The notes: a model not told the origin generated them from the letters alone. A stretch of 64,000 nucleotides of DNA from Methanoregulaceae archaeon (GCA_015660885.1 JACTUB010000009.1:32355-96354), one strand, 5' to 3'. Shown: positions 36,387 through 45,953, counted from the first letter of the stretch. A program made the numbers and translations.

Positions 36387-37274
36387 ATGAAAAAAACAAC
36401 CCTTTTTGTTCTCTGTCTTGCAACAGTTTCGGTACTCCTTATTGCCGGGTGTACACAGCCCCAGGCAACACAGCCAACTCCGACGCCGACACCGGTACCA
36501 ACAACTCAGCAGCCCGATACCATCAAGGTTGCCGACACCACGCTCGGAAAAATCCTGGTGGATTCTCAGGGAAAGACGCTTTATTACTTTGCAAACGACA
36601 TCGCCTCAGGTGGCTCCAGTTCCTGCAACGGTCAATGTACAGCTGTCTGGCCGACCTTCTTAACCGATTCCGTCAGGGTATCATCGCCCCTCGATCCGGC
36701 TGACTTCGCATCCATCACGCGTGCTGATGGATCAAAACAGACTACTTACTACGGCTGGCCGCTCTATTACTACGCGGCAGACACAAAACCGGGTGATCTG
36801 AATGGTGAGAACGTGCTGAAGGTCTGGTTTGTGATGAAGCCTGATGAAAGTGTCCTGATTTCCCATTCAGCAACCCTCGGTCTATACCTGACCGACACAT
36901 CAGGAAAAACACTGTATTATTTCACTAAAGACACTACGGGACAGAGTACCTGCACTGGTGCATGCATTACGACATGGCCACCCTTCAGTGCCGACACAGT
37001 TACAGCCCCTTCGGTCCTGAATATCGGGGATTTCAGTTTCGTGCCCCGTGCAGATGGCATGAAACAGACGGCTTTCATGGGAAGACCTCTGTACTATTAT
37101 TCCGCCGACACAAAACCGGGTGACATGAATGGGCAGGGTTTCAACAAACTTTGGTATGTAGCCAATGTTACCGGTAGTGTACCGGTAGTCACTACACCAC
37201 CCACAACGGTGCCCACGACAACCCAGACTCCGAGCCTTGCCACTGGCGGGGGTGGTGGCGGCGGAGGGTACTAA
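36387..37274 (+). CDS. Lipoprotein with two COG4315 repeats and a poly-Gly tail
   Basis: 295 residues from the ATG at 36387, the first giving a signal peptide; earlier in-frame starts add a non-matching leader. Signal peptide with lipobox LLIAGCTQP, a Thr/Pro linker, then two COG4315-type repeats, each with G-K-T-LYYF, C-x-G-x-C-x-x-W-P, a mid QT-Y/F-x-G-(W/R)-PLYYY and ADTKPGD. A Thr/Pro stretch and GGGGGGGGY end the protein, which is odd and may be a surface or attachment tail. Function of the repeat is unknown; related proteins are cell-surface or electron-transfer associated. Confidence 0.8.
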   Translation: MKKTTLFVLCLATVSVLLIAGCTQPQATQPTPTPTPVPTTQQPDTIKVADTTLGKILVDSQGKTLYYFANDIASGGSSSCNGQCTAVWPTFLTDSVRVSSPLDPADFASITRADGSKQTTYYGWPLYYYAADTKPGDLNGENVLKVWFVMKPDESVLISHSATLGLYLTDTSGKTLYYFTKDTTGQSTCTGACITTWPPFSADTVTAPSVLNIGDFSFVPRADGMKQTAFMGRPLYYYSADTKPGDMNGQGFNKLWYVANVTGSVPVVTTPPTTVPTTTQTPSLATGGGGGGGGY

Positions 37275-37355
37275 TCGGCACTACCTTCACCTTTTTTTCA
37301 GATTGCCGGATAAGGCCCTTTGTTTAGTCCTTGAAAATTTGATGAATCATAATAA

Positions 37356-38210
37356 TCACGCCCTTTCATCCATAATCTTCCTGACCCACGCTAATTTTTG
37401 CGCAGACGAGAGCCGTTCCGGGACCGGATAATTATCTTCAAAAAGCGGGGCAGTATGCCGGTACATTACACCAAGACCGATCCGGGCATCGTTGTTGTAA
37501 TCCCATTCCCGGGCCTTTCCGTATGCAGTATTATAGTCCCCCGCCTCAGTCTCGTCCCAGTCAAAGATACGGGCATCGTAATACCTGCTCATATCGTTGT
37601 ATGTCGCACATATCTGGAGGATATCAATAAAGGAGAAACCCTTATGGACCAGTGCCTCACGGATGAGGCGTTTCAGCTGATCACGTTTATGCGTGTAGCC
37701 CCGGGCGATGAAACTTGCTCCGGAACTCAGCATCAGTTCAAGAGGGTTGAACGGATACTCTTTCACTCCGCCTGGCGTGGACCGTCCCCGGTAGCCATAG
37801 GGTGAAGTTGGTGTATATTGCCCGGTTGTCAGCCCATAGACCCGGTTGTCGTGCACCAGCACGGTGACGTCGAGGTTCCTTTTTGCACCGAAGATCAGAT
37901 GGTCAAGCCCCTCAGCATAGGAGTCCCCGTCCCCGGTAAGACAGATGACTTTGAGATCCGGGTTTGCCAGCCTGATGCCGGTTGCAACCGGAATCGTCCG
38001 ACCGTGCAGCGAGTAAAACCCGTTCAGGTTCATGAAATCAAAGATCTTGCCGTGCTGGCCAATCCCGGTAACAATGACAATATTTTCGAGAGGAAATCCC
38101 TCATTTTCCATACTGATTAGCACGTCTTTGAGTGCATGCTGGATGGCAAAATTGCCGCAGCCCGGGCACCAGGTGTTCTTTGCCGCGCTGATGAGTTCAT
38201 CCCCGGTCAT
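37356..38210 (-). CDS. korB: 2-oxoacid:ferredoxin oxidoreductase, beta subunit
   Basis: 284 residues. Carries thiamine diphosphate: GDGDSYAEGLDHLI and the following VLVHDNRVYGLTTGQ, and the N-terminal cluster motif TWCPGCGNF. Partner of the adjacent gamma/alpha-fused subunit, with four bases of overlap. In methanogens the likely substrate is 2-oxoglutarate (reverse direction, from succinyl-CoA), or a related 2-oxoacid. The call of 2-oxoglutarate is supported by the divergent fumarate reductase operon. Confidence 0.92.
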   Translation of the reverse strand: MTGDELISAAKNTWCPGCGNFAIQHALKDVLISMENEGFPLENIVIVTGIGQHGKIFDFMNLNGFYSLHGRTIPVATGIRLANPDLKVICLTGDGDSYAEGLDHLIFGAKRNLDVTVLVHDNRVYGLTTGQYTPTSPYGYRGRSTPGGVKEYPFNPLELMLSSGASFIARGYTHKRDQLKRLIREALVHKGFSFIDILQICATYNDMSRYYDARIFDWDETEAGDYNTAYGKAREWDYNNDARIGLGVMYRHTAPLFEDNYPVPERLSSAQKLAWVRKIMDERA

Positions 38211-39868
38211 GAGATCACCTTTTTCAGCTCTGCTTCCAACTCTTCAACCATAAACGGTCTGCCGTCATACTTCAGGATCTTACCTGAAGGTCTGTACCCG
38301 AACCTGCTCACAAGCGTAGCGAGTTGCCCCGACTCATTGGTCTCGACCGCATAGAACTGTTCCACACCATCCATCGCATGGGCAAACGCCTTTTCCGCAA
38401 ACGGCCAGAGCACAACCGGCTGGATCACCCGTAAACCCTTCTTCTTTCCCAGTTCTTCGCAAACCCCTTTGCTCGATCCCCAGCAGAGTAAGGCTATAAC
38501 AGCATCCGTAACTCCCCCGGTATTAATGGAGTTTATCCCTTCGATCTCCAGGGCAAGCCTGTCCATCTTTTTCATCCGCTTATCTGCCATCTCTTTTGTT
38601 ACGAGAGGATCTTCTGTCGTAATCCCGTCCGTATCATGAACATGGCTGTTTACCCTGACGATCTCTCCCTTGGCTGGCGGGAACCGCAGCGGAGAGATCC
38701 CGTAATCCGCCGGGGCATACCTGAGATATGGATGGATAGCAGGATCTGCCATGACCGGTCCAGCCGCATATCGTATCCCCGTTTCTGGTTCTACGCTGTA
38801 AAGTCCTTCGCAGATGAGACGGTCGGACAGGATAATAGCGGGGATCTGGTACTTCCACGCAAGATCCAGTCCCGTCCTGGACCAGTACCGTGCTTCGCCG
38901 GCGTCTCCAGGTGCAATGATCAGGCGGGGAAATTCCCCCTGCCCTGCATGCAGGGCAAAATGAAGGTCAGACTGGGCAGAATAGGTCGCAAGACCGGTAC
39001 TTGGCCCGGTGCGCTGGCCAAGGATGACCAAAATCGGGAGTTCTGCAATACCGGCAAGGCTCAGTGCCTCGGTCATAAGGCAGAACCCGCCACCTGAGGT
39101 ACCTATTACTGCCCTCGACCCCGCGTAGGAACACCCCAGAGCCGTCAGGATCACAGCGATCTCACTCTCCGGCTGGATAACACGGATACGGAGCTCATCT
39201 GCATAACCGGCGAGAAAATGAAGAATATTTGATGTAGGTGACATCGGGTAACTGAGATATATCTCAAGGTCCGCCTCAACCAGCCCGACACTGATTGCCT
39301 CATTGCCGGTCAATACCGGAAGAACAGGTTTTCCTGTACCGGGAACCTGCTGCCGTTCCTCTGATGCCTCATAGGCCCTCCTTGCAACCCTGAGGTTCTT
39401 TTCAGTTCCTTTTGGCATTGATTTCTTCAGCACTCCGCTTGAAGCGTCCCAGTTGAGCCCCGCTGCCCTTACGAAGCCACCGATTATGGCAGAATTTCCC
39501 ATCACGGGTGGTGCTTCTTCGGCAGCCAGGATGTTTTTTACCGGAATTCCGATGCCTTCCGCCAGCTTCACCGTGGAGGCATCGTATATGACGACCCCCC
39601 GCTCCCTCAGTCGGTGCCGGTGAAGGTTAACAGTCTCCTGGTTGAGAGCAAGGATGAAATCCACCTGTTCCCTCACGGCACCGATGCCCTCTTCTGCTGC
39701 CCGAATGATCGCAAAATTATGCCCGCCTTTAATCAGCGACGGGTAATCGAAGTACATATGCACCCGGTACCCGGTCTGTGCAAGAAGATGGGCTATGATT
39801 TGGCCTGCACTTGAAATCCCGTCTCCGGCCTTCCCGCCGATTAATACAGATACTTCTCTTTCTGCCAT
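38207..39868 (-). CDS. korA: 2-oxoacid:ferredoxin oxidoreductase, gamma-alpha fused subunit
   Basis: 553 residues from the ATG at 39868 (MAEREVSVLIGG); an upstream ATG at 39901 is less likely. Residues 1-190 are the gamma domain (VLIGGKAGDGISSAG, GGHNFAIIR), then the alpha domain with LTGNEAISVGLVEADLEIYL, SYPMSPTSNIL, GTSGGGFCLMTEALSLAG and PTSNIL-type contacts, plus the TPP-facing ELPILVILGQRTGPSTGL. Co-transcribed with korB. The divergent region to the fumarate reductase operon is 155 bases. Confidence 0.92.
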   Translation of the reverse strand: MAEREVSVLIGGKAGDGISSAGQIIAHLLAQTGYRVHMYFDYPSLIKGGHNFAIIRAAEEGIGAVREQVDFILALNQETVNLHRHRLRERGVVIYDASTVKLAEGIGIPVKNILAAEEAPPVMGNSAIIGGFVRAAGLNWDASSGVLKKSMPKGTEKNLRVARRAYEASEERQQVPGTGKPVLPVLTGNEAISVGLVEADLEIYLSYPMSPTSNILHFLAGYADELRIRVIQPESEIAVILTALGCSYAGSRAVIGTSGGGFCLMTEALSLAGIAELPILVILGQRTGPSTGLATYSAQSDLHFALHAGQGEFPRLIIAPGDAGEARYWSRTGLDLAWKYQIPAIILSDRLICEGLYSVEPETGIRYAAGPVMADPAIHPYLRYAPADYGISPLRFPPAKGEIVRVNSHVHDTDGITTEDPLVTKEMADKRMKKMDRLALEIEGINSINTGGVTDAVIALLCWGSSKGVCEELGKKKGLRVIQPVVLWPFAEKAFAHAMDGVEQFYAVETNESGQLATLVSRFGYRPSGKILKYDGRPFMVEELEAELKKVIS

Positions 39869-40008
39869 TACGTTCTCTCCAGACACTGGTGAAAAATACA
39901 AGTTCTGCCATTGGATAAAATTGTATCCTTACAAAACCCGAGAACTAAAAATACGATCTGACCCGATGCGTACTGTTATCTACCTTTGTGCAATACACGA
40001 GACATAAT

Positions 40009-40013
40009 GGAGG
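40009..40013 (+). promoter_or_regulatory. Shine-Dalgarno site deciding the fumarate reductase start
   Basis: GGAGG ends ten bases before the ATG at 40024, selecting it over the upstream codon at 39988. Confidence 0.7.
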
Positions 40014-40023
40014 ATATCAATAT

Positions 40024-41739
40024 ATGGCCCGACCACCCGTTCACGACTATGATGTGATTATTATCGGAGGGGGATTGACCGGGTTGCGTGCCGCCTTGCA
40101 GATATCCCGGGCAGATCTTTCCTGTGCGATATTGTCGAAAGTCCATCCTCTCCGATCTCATTCAGTAGCCGCACAGGGCGGGATGAATGCGTCCCTGAGA
40201 AACGTTCCCGGTAGCAGGGGTGCCATTGACAGTTGGGAGCGGCATGCTTATGATACCATCAAAGGATCGGATTATCTCGCGGACCAGAACTCGGTCGTGC
40301 TCATGTGCAAAGAGGCAGCGGCAACGGTTATTGAGTTGGAGCACATGGGTACGGTCTGGTCCCGGCTCGAGAACGGAAAAATTGCCCAACGTCCTTTTGG
40401 AGGGGCTGGATTTCCCCGGACCTGTTATGCTGCAGACAGGACAGGTCATAATATACTCCATACCCTCTACGAACAGGTAACCGATAAAAAAATACCAGTA
40501 TACGAAGAATTTTTTGTCACCTCGCTTGTTATCGATTCCGGACAGTGCACAGGATGCACCGCTCTTGAGATTATGACTGGAACGGTCCATGGGTTTTGCG
40601 CAAAAGCGACCCTCATGGCTACAGGAGGCTTCGGGCGGATCTTTTCCCGATCCACAAACGCGATCATCAATACCGGAGACGGTCAGGCACTCGCGATCCA
40701 GGCAGGAGCCTTCCTTAAGGATATGGAGTTTGTCCAGTTTCATCCGACTTCCTTGAAGGGCACAAATATTCTCATTTCTGAAGCAGCCCGTGGTGAGGGA
40801 GGTATCCTGATCAATAGAAATGGTGAGCGGTTCATGACACGTTATGCTCCTCAGTCGGTGGACCTCGCTCCGCGGGACGTGGTCGCCCGTGCGATCGAAC
40901 AGGAGATCGTTGCCGGCAGAGGTTTTGACGGGGGCTGTGTACACCTCGATCTCCGTCATCTCGGTGAGGAGCGTATCCGGGAACGTCTGCCAGGGATCCG
41001 TTTGATCGCAATAGATTTTGCGGGTGTGGATCCCATCACAGAACCTATCCCGGTACAGCCGGGCCAGCATTATTCCATGGGGGGGATCGGCGTGGGAATT
41101 GAAGGACGGTCAGGCCTCCCCGGCCTGTATGCGGCCGGAGAATGCGCCTGCGTCAGTGTCCACGGGGCAAACCGGCTCGGAGGTAATTCGCTCCTTGAAA
41201 CGGTTGTGTTCGGGCGGCTGGTAGCAGATTCCATTATCCGTGATGTAAGATCAGAACCCGTTCCGGCGTCTGAACCGGTTCTCTCAGCAATGAAGGAAAT
41301 GGAGGAAAAGATCAACGGCATTCTTGGGAGAAGCGGTGGAGAGCCGCTTTTCCCCATCATCGACTCTTTGAAGGAGACGATGGATACAAAATTTGGTATC
41401 TTCCGGGAAGGGAGCATTATGGTAAAAGGACTTGGAGAGATCTATAAACTACGGGAAAGATTGGGAAACATCACAATCTCAGACAAGAATCGTGCAGCAA
41501 ACCAGGCCCTCATCCGGTATCTCGAGCTCGAATATATGTTTCCGGTCGCAGAAGCGGTAGCTCTGGGAGCGATAATGCGGAAGGAGAGCCGTGGCTCACA
41601 TACCAGGATGGACTACCCCGCCCGGGATGATGATCACTTCTTAAACCATACTATAGCCAGCCGTCAGAACGAAGAGATTGCAATCACGTACGCCCCGGTC
41701 ACACTCGGCATGTTTACTCCTGAGGAGCGGGTGTACTGA
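40024..41739 (+). CDS. Fumarate reductase/succinate dehydrogenase flavoprotein subunit (TfrA/SdhA-like)
   Basis: 571 residues. FAD enzyme interconverting fumarate and succinate. Seen are the FAD-binding IIIGGGLTGLRAAL, the covalent-FAD histidine in RSHSVAAQGGMNAS (His46), the active-site FHPTSLKG and the ARGEGGILINRNGERFM segment, plus GANRLGGNSLLE with the substrate Arg/Gly. The start is set by a GGAGG site. Its iron-sulfur partner follows with ATGA overlap. In methanogens this type uses thiols (CoM-S/CoB-S) as donors, but the partner lacks the thiol-binding HdrB-like domain. Confidence 0.92.
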   Translation: MARPPVHDYDVIIIGGGLTGLRAALQISRADLSCAILSKVHPLRSHSVAAQGGMNASLRNVPGSRGAIDSWERHAYDTIKGSDYLADQNSVVLMCKEAAATVIELEHMGTVWSRLENGKIAQRPFGGAGFPRTCYAADRTGHNILHTLYEQVTDKKIPVYEEFFVTSLVIDSGQCTGCTALEIMTGTVHGFCAKATLMATGGFGRIFSRSTNAIINTGDGQALAIQAGAFLKDMEFVQFHPTSLKGTNILISEAARGEGGILINRNGERFMTRYAPQSVDLAPRDVVARAIEQEIVAGRGFDGGCVHLDLRHLGEERIRERLPGIRLIAIDFAGVDPITEPIPVQPGQHYSMGGIGVGIEGRSGLPGLYAAGECACVSVHGANRLGGNSLLETVVFGRLVADSIIRDVRSEPVPASEPVLSAMKEMEEKINGILGRSGGEPLFPIIDSLKETMDTKFGIFREGSIMVKGLGEIYKLRERLGNITISDKNRAANQALIRYLELEYMFPVAEAVALGAIMRKESRGSHTRMDYPARDDDHFLNHTIASRQNEEIAITYAPVTLGMFTPEERVY

Positions 41740-42524
41740 TGAAGGTGAAAGTGTTCCGTTTCCACCCCGGGATGGAAAAACCGCGATATGATACGTTTAT
41801 GATCGAACCTACACAAGGCAAGACGGTCCTTACAGCACTGTTTGAGGCACAGTCGCGGTATGATGACTCCCTTGCCTTCCGTTATTCCTGTCGTGGAGCG
41901 GTCTGCGGAACCTGTGCGATGCTGATCAACCGGGTGCCCCGGCTTGCATGCCGGACTCAACTTGGGTCGCTGGTGGCCGGTAACCTTGATCTTCCCCTCT
42001 CCCATTACGTCCTGCCGCTCCTATCCGAACCCTGGGATAAAAGAGAGGAAATCCTCGTAGAACCGCTCCCGAATCTACCGGTGATCAAAGATCTCATCGT
42101 GGATATGGAGACATTTTTTACCTGCTACCGGGCGATCGAACCGGTATTCAGGCCAGGGGACCCGGATCCAGAAAAGGAACGGCTTATGACACCGGAAACG
42201 GTTCGGGAACTTGAGCGGTATACTACCTGCATTCTTTGTGCTGCCTGCTTCGCGGCGTGCCCGGTCAATGGAAAAAATCCACGGTATATGGGACCAGCAG
42301 CACTCGCAAAACTCTACCGTTTCCGCATCGACCCGCGTGAACAGCAGGGTGCAGCAAGGCTCAGTAGTGCCGATAGGCCGGATGGGTGGTGGGCGTGCGA
42401 GTTCCAAACCAATTGCCGAAGGGTCTGTCCGAAGGGTGTGCCGCCGGATATGGCTATCGGACACGCCCGGCAGGAACTTAAGAAGATAAAAAAAGACAGG
42501 GATTCAGGAAGGAAGGAACCATGA
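41739..42524 (+). CDS. Fumarate reductase/succinate dehydrogenase iron-sulfur subunit, short form
   Basis: 261 residues. A plant-type [2Fe-2S] domain (Cys51, 56, 59 and 71 in YSCRGAVCGTC and RLAC) and a second domain with two cluster motifs (CILCAACFAACP and CEFQTNCRRVCP). This is a complete SdhB/FrdB-type protein. Methanogen TfrB usually has an added C-terminal HdrB/CCG domain for CoM/CoB heterodisulfide chemistry; it is absent here, and no membrane SdhC/D gene is adjacent. The electron donor is therefore uncertain. Overlaps the next gene start by four bases. Confidence 0.9.
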   Translation: MKVKVFRFHPGMEKPRYDTFMIEPTQGKTVLTALFEAQSRYDDSLAFRYSCRGAVCGTCAMLINRVPRLACRTQLGSLVAGNLDLPLSHYVLPLLSEPWDKREEILVEPLPNLPVIKDLIVDMETFFTCYRAIEPVFRPGDPDPEKERLMTPETVRELERYTTCILCAACFAACPVNGKNPRYMGPAALAKLYRFRIDPREQQGAARLSSADRPDGWWACEFQTNCRRVCPKGVPPDMAIGHARQELKKIKKDRDSGRKEP

Positions 42525-43921
42525 TGCGACAGGAACGTGACCCGCTCGGTGTCCGGGATGTGCCGTCAGACGCATATTACGGCATCCAGACAATGAGGGC
42601 AGTAGAGAATTTCCCGGTCAGCGGATACAGGGAACCGCCGGAACTGATCGCTGCATATGCTGTTATCAAAAAAGCGGCTGCTCTCACAAATATGGAACTC
42701 GGTATTCTTGACCTGCAGCGGGGTAAGGCGATTGTGACTGCAGCAGAGGAAGTCCTTGCGGGGAAATTTGCCGATCAGTTCCCGGTCGATATCTATCAGG
42801 CAGGTGCAGGGACTTCATTCAATATGAACGTGAATGAAGTGATCGCAAACCGGGCATTGGAAATTCTCGGAAGATCCCGAGGGGATTATGAATTCCTGAG
42901 CCCGAACGATCAGGTCAATCTTGCCCAGTCAACCAATGACACATTTCCCACCGCTTCGCACATCGCTATAATCCGGGAGTCACAGTATCTCGATAAAGTA
43001 CTTGTAGATCTTGCCACAGCATTGCAGACGAAAGCGGATACATTTGCATTACTGCCAAAGACCGGCAGGACGCACCTGATGGATGCGATCCCTGTCACGC
43101 TCGGTGACGAATTTTATGCTTATAGTGCCGCTGTAGTCCGGGCTGCAGAACGGATCCGGGAACGCAGGGATGACCTGTCGGAAGTAGCAATAGGCGGAAC
43201 CGCAACCGGAAACGGGGCAAACACACCGCCGGGATATCGTGAGGCCGTGATCCGGAACCTCTGTTCCCTCACAGGTCTTGACCTCATTCCCGCCAGAAAT
43301 AGTTTCGAGGCATTGCAGAGCTTGTCGCAGATGGGAGCATTCTCGGGCTCACTTAAGGAACTTTCCCTTGAACTGATCCGGATCGCGAATGATCTCCGGC
43401 TTATGAGCTCTGGTCCGGTATCGGGGCTTGATGAGATCACCCTTCCTTCAGTGCAGCCAGGATCATCTATCATGCCCGGGAAGTTCAACCCTGTCATGGC
43501 CGAATGTGCGGATATGATCGCATTCCAGATCATCGGCAATGATACAACGGTATCCATGGCTGTGCAGGCTGGCCAGCTCGAGCTGAACGTTATGACACCG
43601 TTGATTGTCCATAATATTCTCGAATCCATCTCGCTGCTCACCCATTACCTCCCGGTTTTTACCATGCAGTGTATTGACGGCATAGTGGCACATGAAGAGC
43701 GGCTTGTAAGGAACGTCGGCACAAATCCCGTCCTCGCGACCCTGCTCACCCCGAAGATCGGGTTCCAGAAAGCAGCAGAGATTGCACATGAATCCAGGGT
43801 AAAACAGCAGCCAATCAGGGATCTTGCTGTCGAGAAAGGGATACTTTCCAAAGAAGAAGCAGATGCACTGTTCGATCTGCGCATTATAGCTGGGAACAGG
43901 TACCGCCAGAGCAGGAAGTGA
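42521..43921 (+). CDS. Class II fumarase / aspartate ammonia-lyase family protein
   Basis: 466 residues. Fumarase-aspartase superfamily with the signature GSSIMPGKFNPVMAE and the catalytic-loop serine in that loop. Features point toward aspartase: QAGAGTSFNMNVNEVIANRA has A-G-T (fumarases have S-G-T-Q), ATGNGANTPPGYREAV matches the aspartase TPPGY rather than the fumarase TH-GF, and AIPVTLGDEF. It may thus make fumarate from aspartate, feeding the fumarate reductase genes just upstream, or act as fumarase. Position in the operon is compatible with both. The stop is followed by a long intergenic region. Confidence 0.85.
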   Translation: MMRQERDPLGVRDVPSDAYYGIQTMRAVENFPVSGYREPPELIAAYAVIKKAAALTNMELGILDLQRGKAIVTAAEEVLAGKFADQFPVDIYQAGAGTSFNMNVNEVIANRALEILGRSRGDYEFLSPNDQVNLAQSTNDTFPTASHIAIIRESQYLDKVLVDLATALQTKADTFALLPKTGRTHLMDAIPVTLGDEFYAYSAAVVRAAERIRERRDDLSEVAIGGTATGNGANTPPGYREAVIRNLCSLTGLDLIPARNSFEALQSLSQMGAFSGSLKELSLELIRIANDLRLMSSGPVSGLDEITLPSVQPGSSIMPGKFNPVMAECADMIAFQIIGNDTTVSMAVQAGQLELNVMTPLIVHNILESISLLTHYLPVFTMQCIDGIVAHEERLVRNVGTNPVLATLLTPKIGFQKAAEIAHESRVKQQPIRDLAVEKGILSKEEADALFDLRIIAGNRYRQSRK

Positions 43922-44642
43922 CCGTTTGTGAAGAAGGAAGAAGCGGTCTTCATGACCCAAGGATCAATTAAAACGTGCCTCATACTCCCCTGTCAGTCTT
44001 TCGTTATGTTGGCAATATGAATCAATGAACCATCGGAGATATACGGAGGATATTTTGTATTTTTCACTCGTTGGAGTTTCCTGTACTATTTAATAAAAAG
44101 AGACTACTCCTATCTGCATGCCAGCACAATGTTTTTCTTCTAATGGATGTTTTTTCAATTGCAGATATCAAGAAAATGAAACCAGAATAAGGTCGTAAGG
44201 AAATATCGTGATGTGAATGAATCTATTTTCGTGGCAAAGTCAATAGAATGCTTCGAATCCGAAAAAAAACTGCTCTTTTTTCTTGTAGGGAAATAGTTTA
44301 AGGCAACTCATATCCGGAAATACCTTAAAATCTTTTATATCTGATAATGTGCAAAACAGGGAAATCGTACCAGATTTTGAAACGATTAAGATTGTTAATC
44401 CAGAACATCAAATTCTCAATAAATCTATGCCGGGACAGGTTGGGACAACAAGCATTTTTCTTCAATAAGATCGGGATGATAGTAATTTATCAGGAGTTAA
44501 TATCTCATCAGGGCCGGATAAGGCTGCTTTGGGGTATGGTACATCTTGACATTCTTGCATGAAAGCGGGCTGATGATACGGATGAAGTATGATAGTGCCG
44601 ATATGCAATCGTTTATCAGGAAGGAATGAATGTATTAAAAAT
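43922..44642. other. Intergenic region, about 720 bases
   Basis: The longest unassigned stretch. AT-rich with several A and T runs. A plus-strand frame at 44347-44562 of 71 codons lacks a family match and a clear ribosome site. No tRNA fold or insertion sequence recognised. Confidence 0.4.
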
Positions 44643-44945
44643 ATGGCACCAAGACGCGAACCACACCCGACACCTCATGATCACAAGTCCCTCACGGGCT
44701 CACAGACAAGCCTCGACAAGGATCGGCATAAGGAAGAGGATAAACACCATCCCATGGATCACCTCCATCCTCACCCTGCCCATCATCCGCAGAAAAAAAC
44801 CCCGCTTCCCCCACGGCACAGCCCTCATACCCAGCCGCCGGAGCAGTATCTGGATACGGATCATGGCACCCATGAGGACCGCCCGAGACCTGCAAAGATA
44901 ATGATGAAGAAAGGAAAGACCGGCACAAAAACACCGAGAAAATAA
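44643..44945 (+). CDS. Small His/Pro-rich disordered protein (tentative)
   Basis: About 100 residues from MAPRREPHP, rich in His, Pro, Lys and Asp, with HHP, HLHPHPAHHPQKK and HSPH runs and a basic tail KKGKTGTKTPRK. Such composition suggests metal binding (Ni, Zn or Cu) or disordered structure. No ribosome site is clear. The opposite-strand frame (44700-44957) is hydrophobic and may be an artefact of the skewed composition. A hairpin terminator follows at 44972-45001. Confidence 0.45.
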   Translation: MAPRREPHPTPHDHKSLTGSQTSLDKDRHKEEDKHHPMDHLHPHPAHHPQKKTPLPPRHSPHTQPPEQYLDTDHGTHEDRPRPAKIMMKKGKTGTKTPRK

Positions 44946-44971
44946 TAACCCTGTCATTTCTCTTCAGAAAT

Positions 44972-45001
44972 TCCCGGACTGATCGCGGGACGGTTTTTTT
45001 A
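44972..45001 (+). terminator. Hairpin plus T-run terminator
   Basis: TCCCG (44972-44976) pairs with CGGGA (44986-44990) across a nine-base loop, then CGG and a run of seven T. This would end transcription after the His/Pro-rich frame. Confidence 0.5.
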
Positions 45002-45110
45002 TTACCAGAAATGAAGGGAACTCAAGATGCCAGTGGCTGATGGATTTAATCAGGAAGGAAAAAATGTATATGCATTCTATGAAACTATGTTTTAACAATC
45101 CATTGAGAAC

Positions 45111-45953
45111 ATGATGAATGACGGTATACATTCAGGAAGCCGGGAGGATGCACCCGCTTTTCTGTCACACGGAAGGATGCCGGTCGCGTTTATAGGGCAT
45201 GGCTCCCCGGAGAATGCTCTGGGAAACAATCCGTTCAGCAATACATGGAAACGGCTGGGGGAGATGATCCCTAAACCTGCACTCATCCTCAGCATTTCAG
45301 CGCACTGGGTCACCCAGGAAGGAATCGCAGTCACGGCAATCGAGCATCCCAGGACAATCCATGATTTCTACGGTTTTCCGGATGAACTCTACCGGATTGA
45401 ATACCCCGCCCCGGGATCTTTGGAAGGGGCGAAGCTTGTGCAAAACCTTGTCCGCAGCAGCAGCATCGGTCTCGATTATGAGTGGGGGCTCGACCATGGA
45501 ACCTGGTCTGTTCTCCGGCATATGTATCCGGATGCTGATATACCGGTGATACAGCTCAGCCTGAATTACAACCAGCCGTTATCCCTTCTTTACAGGATAG
45601 GTAAAGAACTCAACCTGTTGAGGACGCGGGGGGTTCTGATCCTGGGCAGCGGGAACCTCGTTCACAACCTTATGATGCTCAACATGCGTGCAAAACCCTA
45701 TCCATGGGCTGTAGAGTTCGATGATATAGTGAAAACAAACCTTGAGACCAGGGACTATGATTCGCTCATCAATTATACAAAATATCATATCTCTTCACTG
45801 GCGCATCCTACCAGCGAGCATTACCTCCCCCTGATCTGCGTGATCGGGGCTGCGGGAGGTGACCGTCCGCAGTTCTTCAATGAGATGATATTTGGTGGAT
45901 CGGTCTCGATGCGGAGTGTGGTATTTGGTCTGGATACCAAAAAGCAGGTGTGA
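45111..45953 (+). CDS. DODA-type extradiol ring-opening dioxygenase (YgiD/LigB-like)
   Basis: 280 residues. LigB-superfamily fold. Metal-binding and active-site segments FIGHGSPENAL, ISAHWVTQEG, GLDHGTWS and HPTSEHYLPL are all present, with the three histidines typical of the 4,5-DOPA dioxygenase group. Family members cleave catechol-like rings using Fe(II) or Zn; with no oxygen in methanogen habitats the natural substrate is unknown. Single gene, promoter not assigned. Confidence 0.88.
   Translation: MMNDGIHSGSREDAPAFLSHGRMPVAFIGHGSPENALGNNPFSNTWKRLGEMIPKPALILSISAHWVTQEGIAVTAIEHPRTIHDFYGFPDELYRIEYPAPGSLEGAKLVQNLVRSSSIGLDYEWGLDHGTWSVLRHMYPDADIPVIQLSLNYNQPLSLLYRIGKELNLLRTRGVLILGSGNLVHNLMMLNMRAKPYPWAVEFDDIVKTNLETRDYDSLINYTKYHISSLAHPTSEHYLPLICVIGAAGGDRPQFFNEMIFGGSVSMRSVVFGLDTKKQV

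Noticed and set aside
44700..44957. Hydrophobic minus-strand frame
   Set aside because: Probably created by the skewed composition of the opposite His/Pro-rich frame; no ribosome site. Neither is certain.
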